Source of the DNA: JBDHWG01 sp046328505 | Lineage (GTDB): Bacteria > Chloroflexota > Anaerolineae > Epilineales > JAHCIE01 | Assembly (NCBI GenBank): GCA_046328505.1 | Contig: JAXLWL010000008.1 | Coordinates: 62,001 to 126,000, forward strand | Direction of reading: 5' to 3' | Length of the DNA: 64,000 nt | Part shown: piece by piece, positions 17,308 through 25,797 of the stretch | Layout of the letters: each line of letters starts with the position of its first letter | How positions within the stretch are numbered: the stretch's first letter is position 1 | Translations under genes and position numbers: made by a program | Notes under the pieces: generated by a model | Databases searched by the model: none | Seen by the model: only the letters and a program-made list of their open reading frames with translations | Told to the model about the DNA's origin: nothing

Positions 17308-17523
17308 ATGCAGCAGCAATATTCAGAGAGCGACCCTCGTCATCACACAGCCAACATCGAGCGGATGCTCAGCGATGTCATAAACCACGTCCGCGAGGAT
17401 GTGCAGAAGGTGAGCGATCCCAAAGCGCAGGCACTATTTGAGACAACCGCGGAAGTGCTCAACGGTCTTGTGACTGCCTATGAGCACTACGACCGCCGCG
17501 CGGAGACGGCCTGGAAGCAATAG
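17308..17523 (+). CDS. small hypothetical protein, helical
   Basis: A 71-residue protein starting at ATG 17308 behind GGAAGGAG, a strong ribosome binding site. The sequence is polar and predicted helical (IERMLSDVINHVREDVQKVS followed by KAQALFETTAEVLNGLVTAYEHY), with no signal or membrane segment. It resembles small helical proteins annotated only as hypothetical; no family is recognised. It stands alone between glgM and the convergent CGNR regulator. Confidence 0.7.
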   Translation: MQQQYSESDPRHHTANIERMLSDVINHVREDVQKVSDPKAQALFETTAEVLNGLVTAYEHYDRRAETAWKQ

Positions 17524-17622
17524 ACCGTCGACGGGCTGTAGCTAATCCACACCTTCCGCAGATACGCCAGGCAACACAAGAGCGAATGAGCCCAGGCCAC
17601 GTCTCCCGCGTTTAACGCCGGG

Positions 17623-18258
17623 CTAACTCGGCGTCCTGGCTCGATGATAGTGGCGGCGGGCCTTGGCCCGATTGCCGCAGTCTTTCATGTCGCACCAGCG
17701 GCGGCTGTGGTTCTTGCTCGTATCCACGAAGAGCCAGGTGCAAGTGTCGCCCTCACACTCGTGCACCCGCTCGACCTTGGCCGAGGTCAGTAACTCGGCG
17801 GCCGAGCGCACGACCGGCCAGAGCATCCGGTCGAGCGCGCCTTCCTCGTTGGCCCAACCCCATGCAAAACTGTCATCTGAATAGGCGATCCGAGCGTGCG
17901 ACAGGGCGTCGCCAAGCGCGTCGTTCATGGCAACCATGTCCTCTGCCCTGGGTTCCACGCCCGCTGCGTACGCCGAGAATACTCGGTACAGGGTTTCGCG
18001 TAGGGCGACGGCCTGGACGAGCACCGCCGCTGCGTCGGCCGGGCGGCGCTCGGCTTCGCTCCGCAGGTGTGCGGCCACCGGCGCGGACAAGGCGCCGGCC
18101 TGCTCGCTCCACGCAAGCAAGACGGCGTAGCTCTTGAACCGATCGTTCCTGATTGGGACGTGCGGATCATCTCTATCCCGCCATGAGGCGGTGTTCGTGA
18201 AGTCGAGGCACAACTCCCCGCCAATCAACTCAAAGAGAGGCGTTTCAGTCTCTGCCAC
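17623..18258 (-). CDS. CGNR zinc-finger regulator with ABATE domain
   Basis: A 211-residue protein with an N-terminal ABATE (PF07336-like) domain beginning at ELIGGELCLDFTNTASWR and a C-terminal CGNR zinc finger. The zinc-finger cysteines are in CEGDTCTWLFVD and WCDMKDCGNRAKARRHYHR. Such proteins are predicted DNA-binding regulators. GTG 18258 is chosen because AAGGAGG lies 8 bases upstream; the frame stays open further but without a binding site. It is divergent from the small gene at 18459, and the inverted repeat in the shared promoter region is a likely operator. Confidence 0.88.
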   Translation of the reverse strand: MAETETPLFELIGGELCLDFTNTASWRDRDDPHVPIRNDRFKSYAVLLAWSEQAGALSAPVAAHLRSEAERRPADAAAVLVQAVALRETLYRVFSAYAAGVEPRAEDMVAMNDALGDALSHARIAYSDDSFAWGWANEEGALDRMLWPVVRSAAELLTSAKVERVHECEGDTCTWLFVDTSKNHSRRWCDMKDCGNRAKARRHYHRARTPS

Positions 18259-18319
18259 GGCAAAGTCCTCCTTATACAATCCACTTTTTCCAATCCGCCA
18301 TATAACTACCAAAAACCAC

Positions 18320-18354
18320 TTGACAGGTTAGATATTTGCTGATATAATCTAACC
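18320..18354 (+). promoter_or_regulatory. promoter with an overlapping operator-like palindrome
   Basis: TTGACA at 18320-18325 and TATAAT at 18343-18348 with a 17-base spacer form a near-consensus promoter toward the gene at 18459. The inverted repeat GGTTAGAT (18327-18334) and ATCTAACC (18347-18354) lies in the spacer and over the -10. A dimeric repressor bound here would block RNA polymerase. The adjacent divergent CGNR regulator is the obvious candidate to bind it. Confidence 0.75.
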
Positions 18355-18458
18355 ATCAAAACCATTATAGCTAGTTAACGCGGCGATGTCAAGGGGTAGC
18401 CAGGGGCGGGCATCAAGTCGGCTCTCAAGCGAGCCGAAGAAGGCTCAGGAGGTGACGC

Positions 18459-18713
18459 ATGTTGAACTCGATATATGAAGATGTGGCACGCACGCGCCTC
18501 GAGGATCAGCGTCGTGAGGCGGAGAAGCGGTTGCTCATCCGAGAAGCGCTCGGAGCACAGCCGAAGCGGCCAGGATTTCGTGCGCAGACGTTGGTGTGGC
18601 TCGGGAACTGGTTCGTACAGCGGGGAGAACGGCTACAGGCGCGAGGCTCCGTATCGAGCTCACAGGCGGGAGTGCCCAGCCTGCGAACGATGCCCGCTGA
18701 GCGGAACTGCTAA
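18459..18713 (+). CDS. small hypothetical protein
   Basis: An 84-residue protein, ATG 18459 behind CAGGAGGTGACGC, an excellent ribosome binding site. The N-terminal part is charged and helical (RTRLEDQRREAEKRLLIREA), followed by one short amphipathic or hydrophobic stretch (TLVWLGNWFVQRGERLQ) and a Ser/Pro-containing tail. No family is recognised. It is served by the strong operator-controlled promoter at 18320 and probably co-transcribed with the membrane peptide at 18844. Confidence 0.65.
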   Translation: MLNSIYEDVARTRLEDQRREAEKRLLIREALGAQPKRPGFRAQTLVWLGNWFVQRGERLQARGSVSSSQAGVPSLRTMPAERNC

Positions 18714-18843
18714 TCGGGCCGAGGGAAGCCTGAAGGGATACGAGGAACTTGTTCTGGTACAAGCCATTAGCCGAGGACAGCCAAGGCAGGCCCGTTGATC
18801 TGCCCCGGACTGTCAGACATGTGAGAGGTGTTAGGAGGGAACA

Positions 18844-19023
18844 ATGATGAGCACACGATACGAAAGCGTTGATCGGACCGAGCGCTACTACCCGAGCTTC
18901 AATGACTCGCCCCACTCGCGGCCTGTTCTGACAGATGGCGGCACCGCCCGCGCCTTTGCCATCCTGGTCGGCGTCCTCGGCGGCCTGACCGGTCTGGCCA
19001 CCCTGTTGACACTGCTGCGGTAA
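18844..19023 (+). CDS. small single-pass membrane protein
   Basis: A 59-residue protein (ATG 18844, alternative start one codon later). GTTAGGAGGGAAC supplies a strong ribosome binding site. The first half is polar (TRYESVDRTERYYPSFNDSP) and the second half is one hydrophobic glycine-rich helix (FAILVGVLGGLTGLATLLTL) ending LLR. It lies 130 bases after the 18459 gene on the same strand and is followed by a 12-bp hairpin, which supports a real transcription unit. No family is recognised. Confidence 0.65.
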   Translation: MMSTRYESVDRTERYYPSFNDSPHSRPVLTDGGTARAFAILVGVLGGLTGLATLLTLLR

Positions 19024-19061
19024 CCCGCCCACTTACTGAACGGCACTTCGGACTCCAGACT

Positions 19062-19093
19062 CGCGCGCACGTCTTGCCGACGACGTGCGCGCG
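19062..19093. terminator. 12-bp hairpin between convergent genes
   Basis: Perfect inverted repeat CGCGCGCACGTC (19062-19073) / GACGTGCGCGCG (19082-19093) with an 8-base loop. It sits 39 bases after the small membrane protein gene and 25 bases before the end of the opposing oxidoreductase gene, so it can terminate either. There is no clear T-run. Confidence 0.55.
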
Positions 19094-19117
19094 GATCGTT
19101 TCACCCCATGCCTCTCC

Positions 19118-20182
19118 TCAAGGGAGCTGCCTGCCGTCGCGCCCGCCTCCCTGACCCCCATACGGCTTACCCGGCTGCCAATCGTCTGGAGTCGGCAGCG
19201 AGGAGTCGAGAAGCGGCAGCTTGACGAGGCAACGATGGGCGTGCGACAGGTATGCGCCTTCGCAGAGTTCAAGGGCTTGCAGCGAACTGTTCGCGACGGT
19301 GTAATCCGGCCGCCCCTCGTCAATCTGCTCGGCCAGATTCTCGAGGTGGATTTGATGGGGGGAGCGCGCGTGCCGCGGAACTTCGAATAGCCGGCCGTTT
19401 GGATAGGCGGAGTTGACCAGGCGATACGCATTATGCCAGCCCCAGAATTCGATGCTCCCCTGAGTACCTACCAGGCGGAAGAGAGCCTGTACACCGTCGG
19501 CCATGAGCTTCAGGTAGTCGCCCGTTTGCATGACCACGCGGACTCCCGACACTGTTTGTGCATAGGTCACGGCAACCGTCTCCACCTGCATGCCATCGCG
19601 GTAGGTACGCGTGCCGGTGTCGCACATCCCCATCACGTAGTCCATCGGCTCGCCGCCGGTCAATGCCACGAAGAAGTTGAGCCAGTGGATGCCGGCGTTG
19701 ATGATGTCCCACTTGTCGGACTCGATCTCGACAAGGCACAGGCGGCCGATCTCGCCGTTGTGGACGCGCTTCAGAATCTCTCGACTGTGGCTCGTCACCA
19801 GGAGTCCGTGGGGTACGGCAACCGGCACCCCTTTGCCACGAATGGCATCCAAAATCTCGCGGCCGGCCATGGTTGTATCGCCCAGTGGCTTCTCGACGAG
19901 TATGCCTTTGAGGGGCAGCGCCAGCGCTGCCAGGGCTACTTCACGGTGAGAGGAGGGGTACGTGGAGACACATACCACGTCGACGGGACACTCCGCGAAC
20001 AGTTCCTGGTAAGTCGAATAGGTGCGAACCCCGGGATAGCGCTGTTCGATCTCCGCGCGCGCCTCCAGACGGAGATCGGCAACTGCCAGTGGTCGAAATC
20101 GTTCGGAGGCGGTGAGCGCATCAAGGCTCAGCTTGCCCCCAACCCCGCCGCCGATAACCGCTGCGGTGTACACAGCCTGCAT
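19118..20182 (-). CDS. Gfo/Idh/MocA family oxidoreductase
   Basis: A 354-residue NAD(P)-dependent dehydrogenase of the Gfo/Idh/MocA fold. The Rossmann loop is in AAVIGGGVGGKLSL near residues 8-21, and the family motif appears as ILVEKPLGDTT. The C-terminal domain includes HWLNFFVALTGG, typical of sugar/inositol-type members. ATG 20182 follows GAGAGGGGG. The GluR0-like channel gene ends only 16 bases upstream, so the two are co-transcribed. Whether the enzyme acts on a ligand related to the channel is unknown. Confidence 0.85.
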   Translation of the reverse strand: MQAVYTAAVIGGGVGGKLSLDALTASERFRPLAVADLRLEARAEIEQRYPGVRTYSTYQELFAECPVDVVCVSTYPSSHREVALAALALPLKGILVEKPLGDTTMAGREILDAIRGKGVPVAVPHGLLVTSHSREILKRVHNGEIGRLCLVEIESDKWDIINAGIHWLNFFVALTGGEPMDYVMGMCDTGTRTYRDGMQVETVAVTYAQTVSGVRVVMQTGDYLKLMADGVQALFRLVGTQGSIEFWGWHNAYRLVNSAYPNGRLFEVPRHARSPHQIHLENLAEQIDEGRPDYTVANSSLQALELCEGAYLSHAHRCLVKLPLLDSSLPTPDDWQPGKPYGGQGGGRDGRQLP

Positions 20183-20198
20183 GCGATCCCCCTCTCAG

Positions 20199-21362
20199 CT
20201 ACGAATCGGCGCCGAACCACTTTGTGTAGAGGTCGTCATATGTTCCGTCCTGCCGCAGCTTCAGCAGCGCCTCATTGAGCTCCTTGCGCAGTGGGCTGCC
20301 CGTGGGCAGGGCGATACCATACGTTTCCTGTCGGAAGATCGGCCCAACGGTCTGGACGACACCCTTCCCTTTGTTGTTGGCATAGTAAAGCAACACAGGC
20401 GCGTCATAGACCACAGCCTGCACCTTGTCGTCGGCGAGCAGGGCGTACGCGTCGTCGATCTTGTCTACCGGCGTGAAGTCGATGTTCTGCGATGTCAGCC
20501 ACTGCGCCGCCGTGCTGCCCTTGACCGTCGCGACGCTCTTGCCCGGCAGATCGGACGGGCCGCTGATGTTTCCCTGGAGCTGCTGTACCGTGAGCGTCGA
20601 GGTCACTGTCGCTGTAAATTGGGCGATGAGCGCGACGCCGATGAGCCAGAACATGATGGTCATGACGCGCTTCAGGAAGTGGGGCGTCGTCTTTTCGCCG
20701 TATTCACCGTTCGCCACGATATTGAGCACCCACCACGCCCCTTCCCACACGCCGTGGAAGTACCCCTTCGGGAAGTTGTTGGGCCCATTGCGCTCCAGGA
20801 GCCAGATGACGTGGGCCATGACGACGGCAAAGAGAATGCCGAACACAAGGATTTGGAGCAGGGCAGGCGACGTGAAGAACTGCCTGAGGTTGCTGAAGTA
20901 GCTCGTGAATCCGCCGCTTCCCTTAGCCGATGTCATTATCTGGAGGCCGGCGTTGAAATAGGGATGGGAGAAGTCGATGATGGCTTCGCGCTCGCGGGTC
21001 ATGCTGATGCCGGCGATGGCAGCGTCGACCTGGCCGTTCCGCACCGCGTTGAGCTGATCGGTGACGGTCTCTACTTCGACCCACTCATACGGTTCGTGGA
21101 TCTCCTGCGCGAGCTTGTCCCACAGCTCGATGCTAAACCCGGTCCACCTGTCCCCGTCCTTCATCACGAATGGCGGCAGAGGCTTGGTGGCGACACGCAA
21201 TTTCTGTGGCGGCTGTTGCGTCGGCTGAGCAGCCTGGACGCTGGCAGCGCCGAAGAGACCAAGCACGGCGAGAGCGAGGGCAAGGGCAGCCAGGAAGCGA
21301 CAAGATGAAGTCGGCGCGCCGCCTCGGAGCGCGCGTGGCAGGTAAGCGTGAATGCCGGGCAT
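20199..21362 (-). CDS. GluR0-like ligand-gated ion channel (prokaryotic ionotropic glutamate receptor type)
   Basis: A 387-residue protein with a signal peptide (about 1-44) and a periplasmic amino-acid-binding domain split by a two-helix pore. Lobe S1 spans 54-150, TM1 about 168-189, a re-entrant pore segment about 201-227, TM2 about 232-257, and lobe S2 265-384. Ligand residues are conserved: Arg125 (MTRERE) for the alpha-carboxylate and Asp320 (VVYDAP) for the amino group. The pore loop reads ANGEYGEKTTP at 217-227, aligning with the TVGYGDKTP filter of GluR0/K+ channels but with changed filter residues. Simple ABC-type binding proteins lack the inserted membrane helices. Confidence 0.82.
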   Translation of the reverse strand: MPGIHAYLPRALRGGAPTSSCRFLAALALALAVLGLFGAASVQAAQPTQQPPQKLRVATKPLPPFVMKDGDRWTGFSIELWDKLAQEIHEPYEWVEVETVTDQLNAVRNGQVDAAIAGISMTREREAIIDFSHPYFNAGLQIMTSAKGSGGFTSYFSNLRQFFTSPALLQILVFGILFAVVMAHVIWLLERNGPNNFPKGYFHGVWEGAWWVLNIVANGEYGEKTTPHFLKRVMTIMFWLIGVALIAQFTATVTSTLTVQQLQGNISGPSDLPGKSVATVKGSTAAQWLTSQNIDFTPVDKIDDAYALLADDKVQAVVYDAPVLLYYANNKGKGVVQTVGPIFRQETYGIALPTGSPLRKELNEALLKLRQDGTYDDLYTKWFGADS

Positions 21363-21389
21363 GGAACCTCCGCGGGCTTTGACAACACA

Positions 21390-21418
21390 AATGGGCTACG
21401 CTCAAGTCGTAGCCCATT
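21390..21418 (-). terminator. rho-independent-like terminator of the DUF2087 gene
   Basis: AATGGGCTAC / GTAGCCCATT, 10-bp perfect stem with a 9-base loop. On the minus strand it is followed by TTGTGTTGT, a T-rich tract. It lies 50 bases downstream of the DUF2087 gene and upstream of the channel gene, separating the two transcripts or acting as a leader attenuator of the channel gene. Confidence 0.6.
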
Positions 21419-21467
21419 GTAGCACCGTTTGCTGCCCTTTGCCTAGACACTGAGGGCATGGGAAACG

Positions 21468-22319
21468 CTACGGTTGTGTTCGCCAGTAGATCCCGTGGTC
21501 GCGTTGCATCAGGTGGCTATCAACCAGGTGGCGGCGCAGACTTGCTGCGTCTGGGTGAACGTCGCGTAGAATGGCGTTGACTTCCCGCTCCGGATACTGT
21601 CGCTGCGGCTCGAACAGCTCTACCAGGTAGCGCAGGATCACCTCGCGCTTCTTCTCCTGCGACGGAATTGTCTTGAGCCGCCCGTCGACCAGGAAGTCGC
21701 GCAGGGTCTTCTGCTCAAAGTCCTCGGCCACCGGGCTTGCTACACTGGCGGGCGCGGCGGGCGGCGGGACGCGATCCAGCGCGAGAGGGAGGGTGCGCAG
21801 CCACACGGCATGGAGATGGTAGACGTAGCTACCCGCCGCGCCGGACACCTCTGCCAGCCCAAGGGCATTCAGGCGCGCCAGCGTGTCTTCCACTATTGGC
21901 AGCGCGAGCCCTGTCGTCTGGGCGAGAGACTCCGCGTTTCCATCGCGCTGGCCGAGGGCAATCAACAGAGCGAGGGCTTGCGGCCGATTGAGGGTTTGCA
22001 GCGCCGACAAGACTGTCTCGAATGCGAGGGGGGTGTCTCGCGGGATGGTTTCCGCCGGGATGATCGCACCCAGCTCGTCCGCGACGACGCGCAGCACGGT
22101 CTGATTCGGCGTGTAGGCGTCATCGCTGGCGACGACGAGTCCCGTCTCTTGAAGGCGCCGCAGCGCCTTGTCGATCTCGCCCGCCGAAAGGCCCGATGCA
22201 TCGGCGAGGGCGGCGGCGGAACGCGGTTCTTGCGACAGGAGCATCATCAGGCGCAGGCGCCTCGGGTCGCTCAGTGATTGAATGAAAACGGACAGGGTTG
22301 TCGGAAGCAAAGCGGACAT
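21468..22319 (-). CDS. ArsR-like HTH regulator with DUF2087 domain
   Basis: A 283-residue predicted transcription regulator. An ArsR-type winged helix lies near residues 8-70 (FIQSLSDPRRLRLMMLLSQE), a second winged-helix-like region is in the middle (about 90-150), and the C-terminal 75 residues are DUF2087: TLRDFLVDGRLKTIPSQEKK, then REVNAILRDVHPDAASLRRH. ATG 22319 is favoured because GGAG stands 8 bases upstream; the ATG two codons earlier is too close. It is divergent from the UPF0182 gene across a 241-base promoter region and may control it. Confidence 0.85.
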   Translation of the reverse strand: MSALLPTTLSVFIQSLSDPRRLRLMMLLSQEPRSAAALADASGLSAGEIDKALRRLQETGLVVASDDAYTPNQTVLRVVADELGAIIPAETIPRDTPLAFETVLSALQTLNRPQALALLIALGQRDGNAESLAQTTGLALPIVEDTLARLNALGLAEVSGAAGSYVYHLHAVWLRTLPLALDRVPPPAAPASVASPVAEDFEQKTLRDFLVDGRLKTIPSQEKKREVILRYLVELFEPQRQYPEREVNAILRDVHPDAASLRRHLVDSHLMQRDHGIYWRTQP

Positions 22320-22494
22320 ACTCATATCTCCAGACTTGTTCGTGTGCTGCTATTCGCCACATGTCGTCGGCAGTCCTGAAGGCCTGTGCCCCCGAGCAAT
22401 TTATCGCCATTGCACATCGTACACCGCGGATAAGGTCGCGTCAATCGGGTGTTCGGTGGATACATCGTCCCCCAACTGTGGTACGTATAACTCA

Positions 22495-22522
22495 TTGACA
22501 GGGGTCAGTATTCGCCTACACT
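22495..22522 (+). promoter_or_regulatory. sigma70-type promoter of the UPF0182 gene
   Basis: TTGACA at 22495-22500 and TACACT at 22517-22522, spacer 16 bases, pointing to ATG 22561. The transcript would have a leader of about 30 bases. Confidence 0.6.
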
Positions 22523-22560
22523 TTAGGTGAATGGATACTTTCTAGAAAAGGGAAACAATT

Positions 22561-25482
22561 ATGCGGTTACCGCCGATGGACGCGGGGCCGAATGAGCGCG
22601 CGCCACGCCGCCGCGGACGGCAATTGCCACCGCTGGGCGGGGTGGCGTTTCTGATTCTGCTAGGCGTCCTCTTTGTTGTGTTCATGTTCGGCTACAATCT
22701 GATCAGTCTGTACACCGATGGCCTGTGGTTCCAGAGTCTTGGCTACTTTGATGTCTTCGCCACTGAGGTCAAGGCCCGCATCGGCCTCTTCGTGCTGGGA
22801 TTTGTTCTCAGCGCCCTGTTCCTGGGCGGAAACTGGATGCTGGCGCGCTGGCTTGTGCGCCGCGAGCCACTGTTCTTTGGTCAGGAGAACTGGCTGGACG
22901 GGCGCGCCGCGCCCTGGATCATCACACTGAGCGCCCTGGTGCTGTCGCTGTTCATGGCGCTCAACATGGCCGACAACTGGGATACGCTGCTTCTGTATCA
23001 GAATCAGCAGACATTCGGCCGTGCCGACCCGATCTTCAATCTGGACATAGGCTACTACGTTTTCGGCTACCCATTCTTGCGCTTTGTGCAGGGCTGGGTG
23101 ATGGCCCTCCTGTTTCTTGCCCTAGTCGGCGTCATCGCCGTCTACCTGATCGCGCGGCGGCCCCAGCTCCAGGCGCGTATCTACCGTATTCCTGACTACA
23201 TGCGCATCCACATCTCGATCCTGGGGGCGCTCATCGCCCTCGACTGGGGATTCGGGTACTGGCTGGATCGCTATGATATTCTCTACTCGCCGAGAGGTGT
23301 CGTCTGGGGCGCCGGGTACACCGACATTGTCGCCAATCTACGCGCCTACAACCTGCTGGCCGGGGTGATGGTCCTCATAGCCGTGCTGATCCTGGCCTGG
23401 GGATTCACCGACCGCTGGTGGCTGCCGGCGATCGGCGCGGTGATTTGGGTCGTCGTCGCTATCGGCTTCCGCGGCGTCTACCCCTCGATCGTGCAGAACT
23501 ACCAGGTGCGCCCTAATGAGTTCAGCCTGGAGCAGCCGTATATCGTCAACCATATCCAGGGGACGCGCCGGGCCTACGACATCGACAATGTTCAGACCCG
23601 GGAGTTCACCCCGAAGCCACTAACGACGCAGGACTTCGTGCAGAACGCCTCGACGGTGCGCAATATCCGCCTGTGGGATTACCGGCCCCTTAAGACGACT
23701 TACGCGCAGCTCCAGGAAATCCGTTCGTACTATGACTTCGTCGATGTGGACGTCGACCGCTACAAAATCGGCAACACCAGCGAGGACTTGCACCAGGTCA
23801 CCATCTCCGCCCGCGAGCTCTCATCGAGCCAGCTCCCGAACCGGACATGGGTCAACCAGCACCTTGAGTTTACCCACGGCTATGGCGCTGTGATGAGCCC
23901 CGTCAACGAGGTCACGCCGCAAGGCTACCCATACTTCTTCATCCAGAATATCCCACCCACCTCGACCGTGCAGGTTGCCATCACGAACCCGGCGATCTAC
24001 TTCGGCGAGGCCACGGATAGCTACGTCTTCGTCAAGACCACGCAGGCCGAGTTCGACTATCCCGTCGGCGACCAGAACGCCCAGACGACGTACTCAGGCA
24101 CCGGCGGCGTGGTGCTGGACTCGTTCCTCAAGAAGCTGGCGTTCGCGCTGCGTTTCGGCGACACTCAGATTCTATTCACCGACGCCTTCACGCCGGAAAG
24201 CCGCATCCTTTTCAACCGTCTCATCGACGATCGCGCACAGACGATCGCCCCCTTCCTGCAGTATGACTCTGACCCGTACATGGTTGTAGATGACGGGCGT
24301 CTGTGGTGGATCCAGGATGCGTACACGACTACTGAGTTCTACCCATACTCTAAGCCGTTCCAGCTCGACCGCAAGGAGCGCAACTATCCGCCCCTGGGAC
24401 CCCTCAACTACATCCGGAACTCGGTCAAGGTCGTCACCGACGCTTACAACGGCACTGTGACCTACTACGTCGCGGACCCCAACGACCCCATCATCAAGGC
24501 CTGGCAGGGCATCTTCCCGACGCTTCTCAAGCCCATCAGCGAGATGCCCGCGTCGCTGCGCGCCCACGTGCGCTATCCGGAGGACATGTTCAACCTGCAG
24601 GCGCAGGTCTACGGCGACTTCCACGTGACCGACCCCCGCGTTTTCTATAACCGCGAGGATCCGTGGGTCATCCCGCAAGAGGTCGTCGGTACGCAGCGCA
24701 CGCCGGTCATGCCGTACTACGTCGTCATGAAGCTTCAGGGCGAGCCGCAAGCGGAGTTCCTGCTCATCCAGCCGTTCACGCCCTCCCGCAAGGACAACAT
24801 GATCGGGTGGATGGCCGCGCGCTCGGATGGGGACGCCTATGGGCAGCTCGTCGCGTACAACTTCCCGAAGCAGGAAAACATCCAGGGGCCGCTCCAGGTG
24901 GAGGCGCGCATCGACCAGGACCCGACGATCTCTGCCCAGCTTACGCTGTGGAACCAGCGCGGCTCATCGGTCATTCGCGGCAACCTGCTGGTCATTCCTA
25001 TGAACGACTCGTTGCTCTACGTCGAGCCCCTATACTTGCAGGGGGAGACGGGACAGGTGCCGCAGCTCCAGCGCGTCGTCCTGGTGAGCCAGGATCGCAC
25101 CCCCGTCATGCGCGAGACGCTGGCGCAGGCTCTCGAAGCCTGGAATGCGCAGGGCGTCCTCGCCAGCGGCGCACCACCGGCCGCTCCGCCGAGCGGCGTC
25201 GCCGCGGCCCCCGTCGGGACGCCGGCGGGCGGGGGTGCGGCCGCCCCGCCCAGCCGAACCGCGGCGGATGTCGCGCAATCGGCGCAGGCGCACTACCAGG
25301 CGGCGCAGACGGCGATCAAGGCCGGCGACTGGACGACGTACGGGCGTGAGCTGGACGCGCTCCAGACAGACCTGCAAGAGCTTGTGCGGCTGACGGGCGG
25401 CGTGCCCGCCGGAACGCCGTCGCCCGGCGGGACGCCTGCGGCGGGCGCCCCGGCCGCGACTGCGACGCCCGTCCGTCGGTGA
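22561..25482 (+). CDS. UPF0182 family large membrane protein
   Basis: A 973-residue protein of the UPF0182/COG1615 family. The first ~320 residues hold about seven transmembrane helices, beginning FLILLGVLFVVFMFGYNL and including the family motif YTDGLWFQSLGYFDVF. The following ~550 residues form a large extracytoplasmic domain with the recognisable segments PYIVNHIQGTRRAYDI and RYPEDMFNLQAQVYG. The C-terminal ~100 residues are an Ala/Pro/Gly-rich linker around a short helical DUF-like segment (RTAADVAQSAQAHYQAAQTA). The family's function is not established. Length and domain order are standard. Confidence 0.95.
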   Translation: MRLPPMDAGPNERAPRRRGRQLPPLGGVAFLILLGVLFVVFMFGYNLISLYTDGLWFQSLGYFDVFATEVKARIGLFVLGFVLSALFLGGNWMLARWLVRREPLFFGQENWLDGRAAPWIITLSALVLSLFMALNMADNWDTLLLYQNQQTFGRADPIFNLDIGYYVFGYPFLRFVQGWVMALLFLALVGVIAVYLIARRPQLQARIYRIPDYMRIHISILGALIALDWGFGYWLDRYDILYSPRGVVWGAGYTDIVANLRAYNLLAGVMVLIAVLILAWGFTDRWWLPAIGAVIWVVVAIGFRGVYPSIVQNYQVRPNEFSLEQPYIVNHIQGTRRAYDIDNVQTREFTPKPLTTQDFVQNASTVRNIRLWDYRPLKTTYAQLQEIRSYYDFVDVDVDRYKIGNTSEDLHQVTISARELSSSQLPNRTWVNQHLEFTHGYGAVMSPVNEVTPQGYPYFFIQNIPPTSTVQVAITNPAIYFGEATDSYVFVKTTQAEFDYPVGDQNAQTTYSGTGGVVLDSFLKKLAFALRFGDTQILFTDAFTPESRILFNRLIDDRAQTIAPFLQYDSDPYMVVDDGRLWWIQDAYTTTEFYPYSKPFQLDRKERNYPPLGPLNYIRNSVKVVTDAYNGTVTYYVADPNDPIIKAWQGIFPTLLKPISEMPASLRAHVRYPEDMFNLQAQVYGDFHVTDPRVFYNREDPWVIPQEVVGTQRTPVMPYYVVMKLQGEPQAEFLLIQPFTPSRKDNMIGWMAARSDGDAYGQLVAYNFPKQENIQGPLQVEARIDQDPTISAQLTLWNQRGSSVIRGNLLVIPMNDSLLYVEPLYLQGETGQVPQLQRVVLVSQDRTPVMRETLAQALEAWNAQGVLASGAPPAAPPSGVAAAPVGTPAGGGAAAPPSRTAADVAQSAQAHYQAAQTAIKAGDWTTYGRELDALQTDLQELVRLTGGVPAGTPSPGGTPAAGAPAATATPVRR

Positions 25483-25557
25483 TGAGCCGGTTGACCGCAG
25501 AGGAAGCTGTGTCTATAAATAGGGTACCGCCGAGGAGTGCGAGTACCGGGAGGATTC

Positions 25558-25797
25558 ATGGCTCCGATACACGCGATATACGAAAAAGGGGTTCTGCGGC
25601 CGGTAGAGCCAATATCGTTGCCGGAAGGCGCGCAGGTTGAGGTACTGATTCTGACCTCTGCTAGTGCCGAGAACAATGAGACATCTGCGGAGATCCTGGA
25701 TCGCATCGCGGCGTTACCCCTGGAGGGTAACCCAGGATTGAGGACTTCGCAGGAATACGAATCCATTCTCTACCCCGACGAGGGGGACATACCTTGA
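25558..25797 (+). CDS. AF2212-type antitoxin (DUF104)
   Basis: A 79-residue protein whose start MAPIHAIYEKGVLRPVEPIS is typical of AF2212/DUF104 antitoxins. The N-terminal beta part would bind DNA or dimerise, and the acidic C-terminal tail (SQEYESILYPDEGDIP) would wrap the toxin. ATG 25558 follows GGGAGGATT. Its stop overlaps the start of the PIN toxin gene by 4 bases, the usual coupling in VapBC-like pairs. An upstream in-frame start at 25537 lacks a binding site. Confidence 0.85.
   Translation: MAPIHAIYEKGVLRPVEPISLPEGAQVEVLILTSASAENNETSAEILDRIAALPLEGNPGLRTSQEYESILYPDEGDIP

Noticed and set aside
20112..21308. A 398-codon plus-strand open frame opposite the GluR0-like channel gene
   Set aside because: Antisense shadow; no recognisable domain and no ribosome binding site, and the minus strand has signal peptide, pore and ligand motifs.
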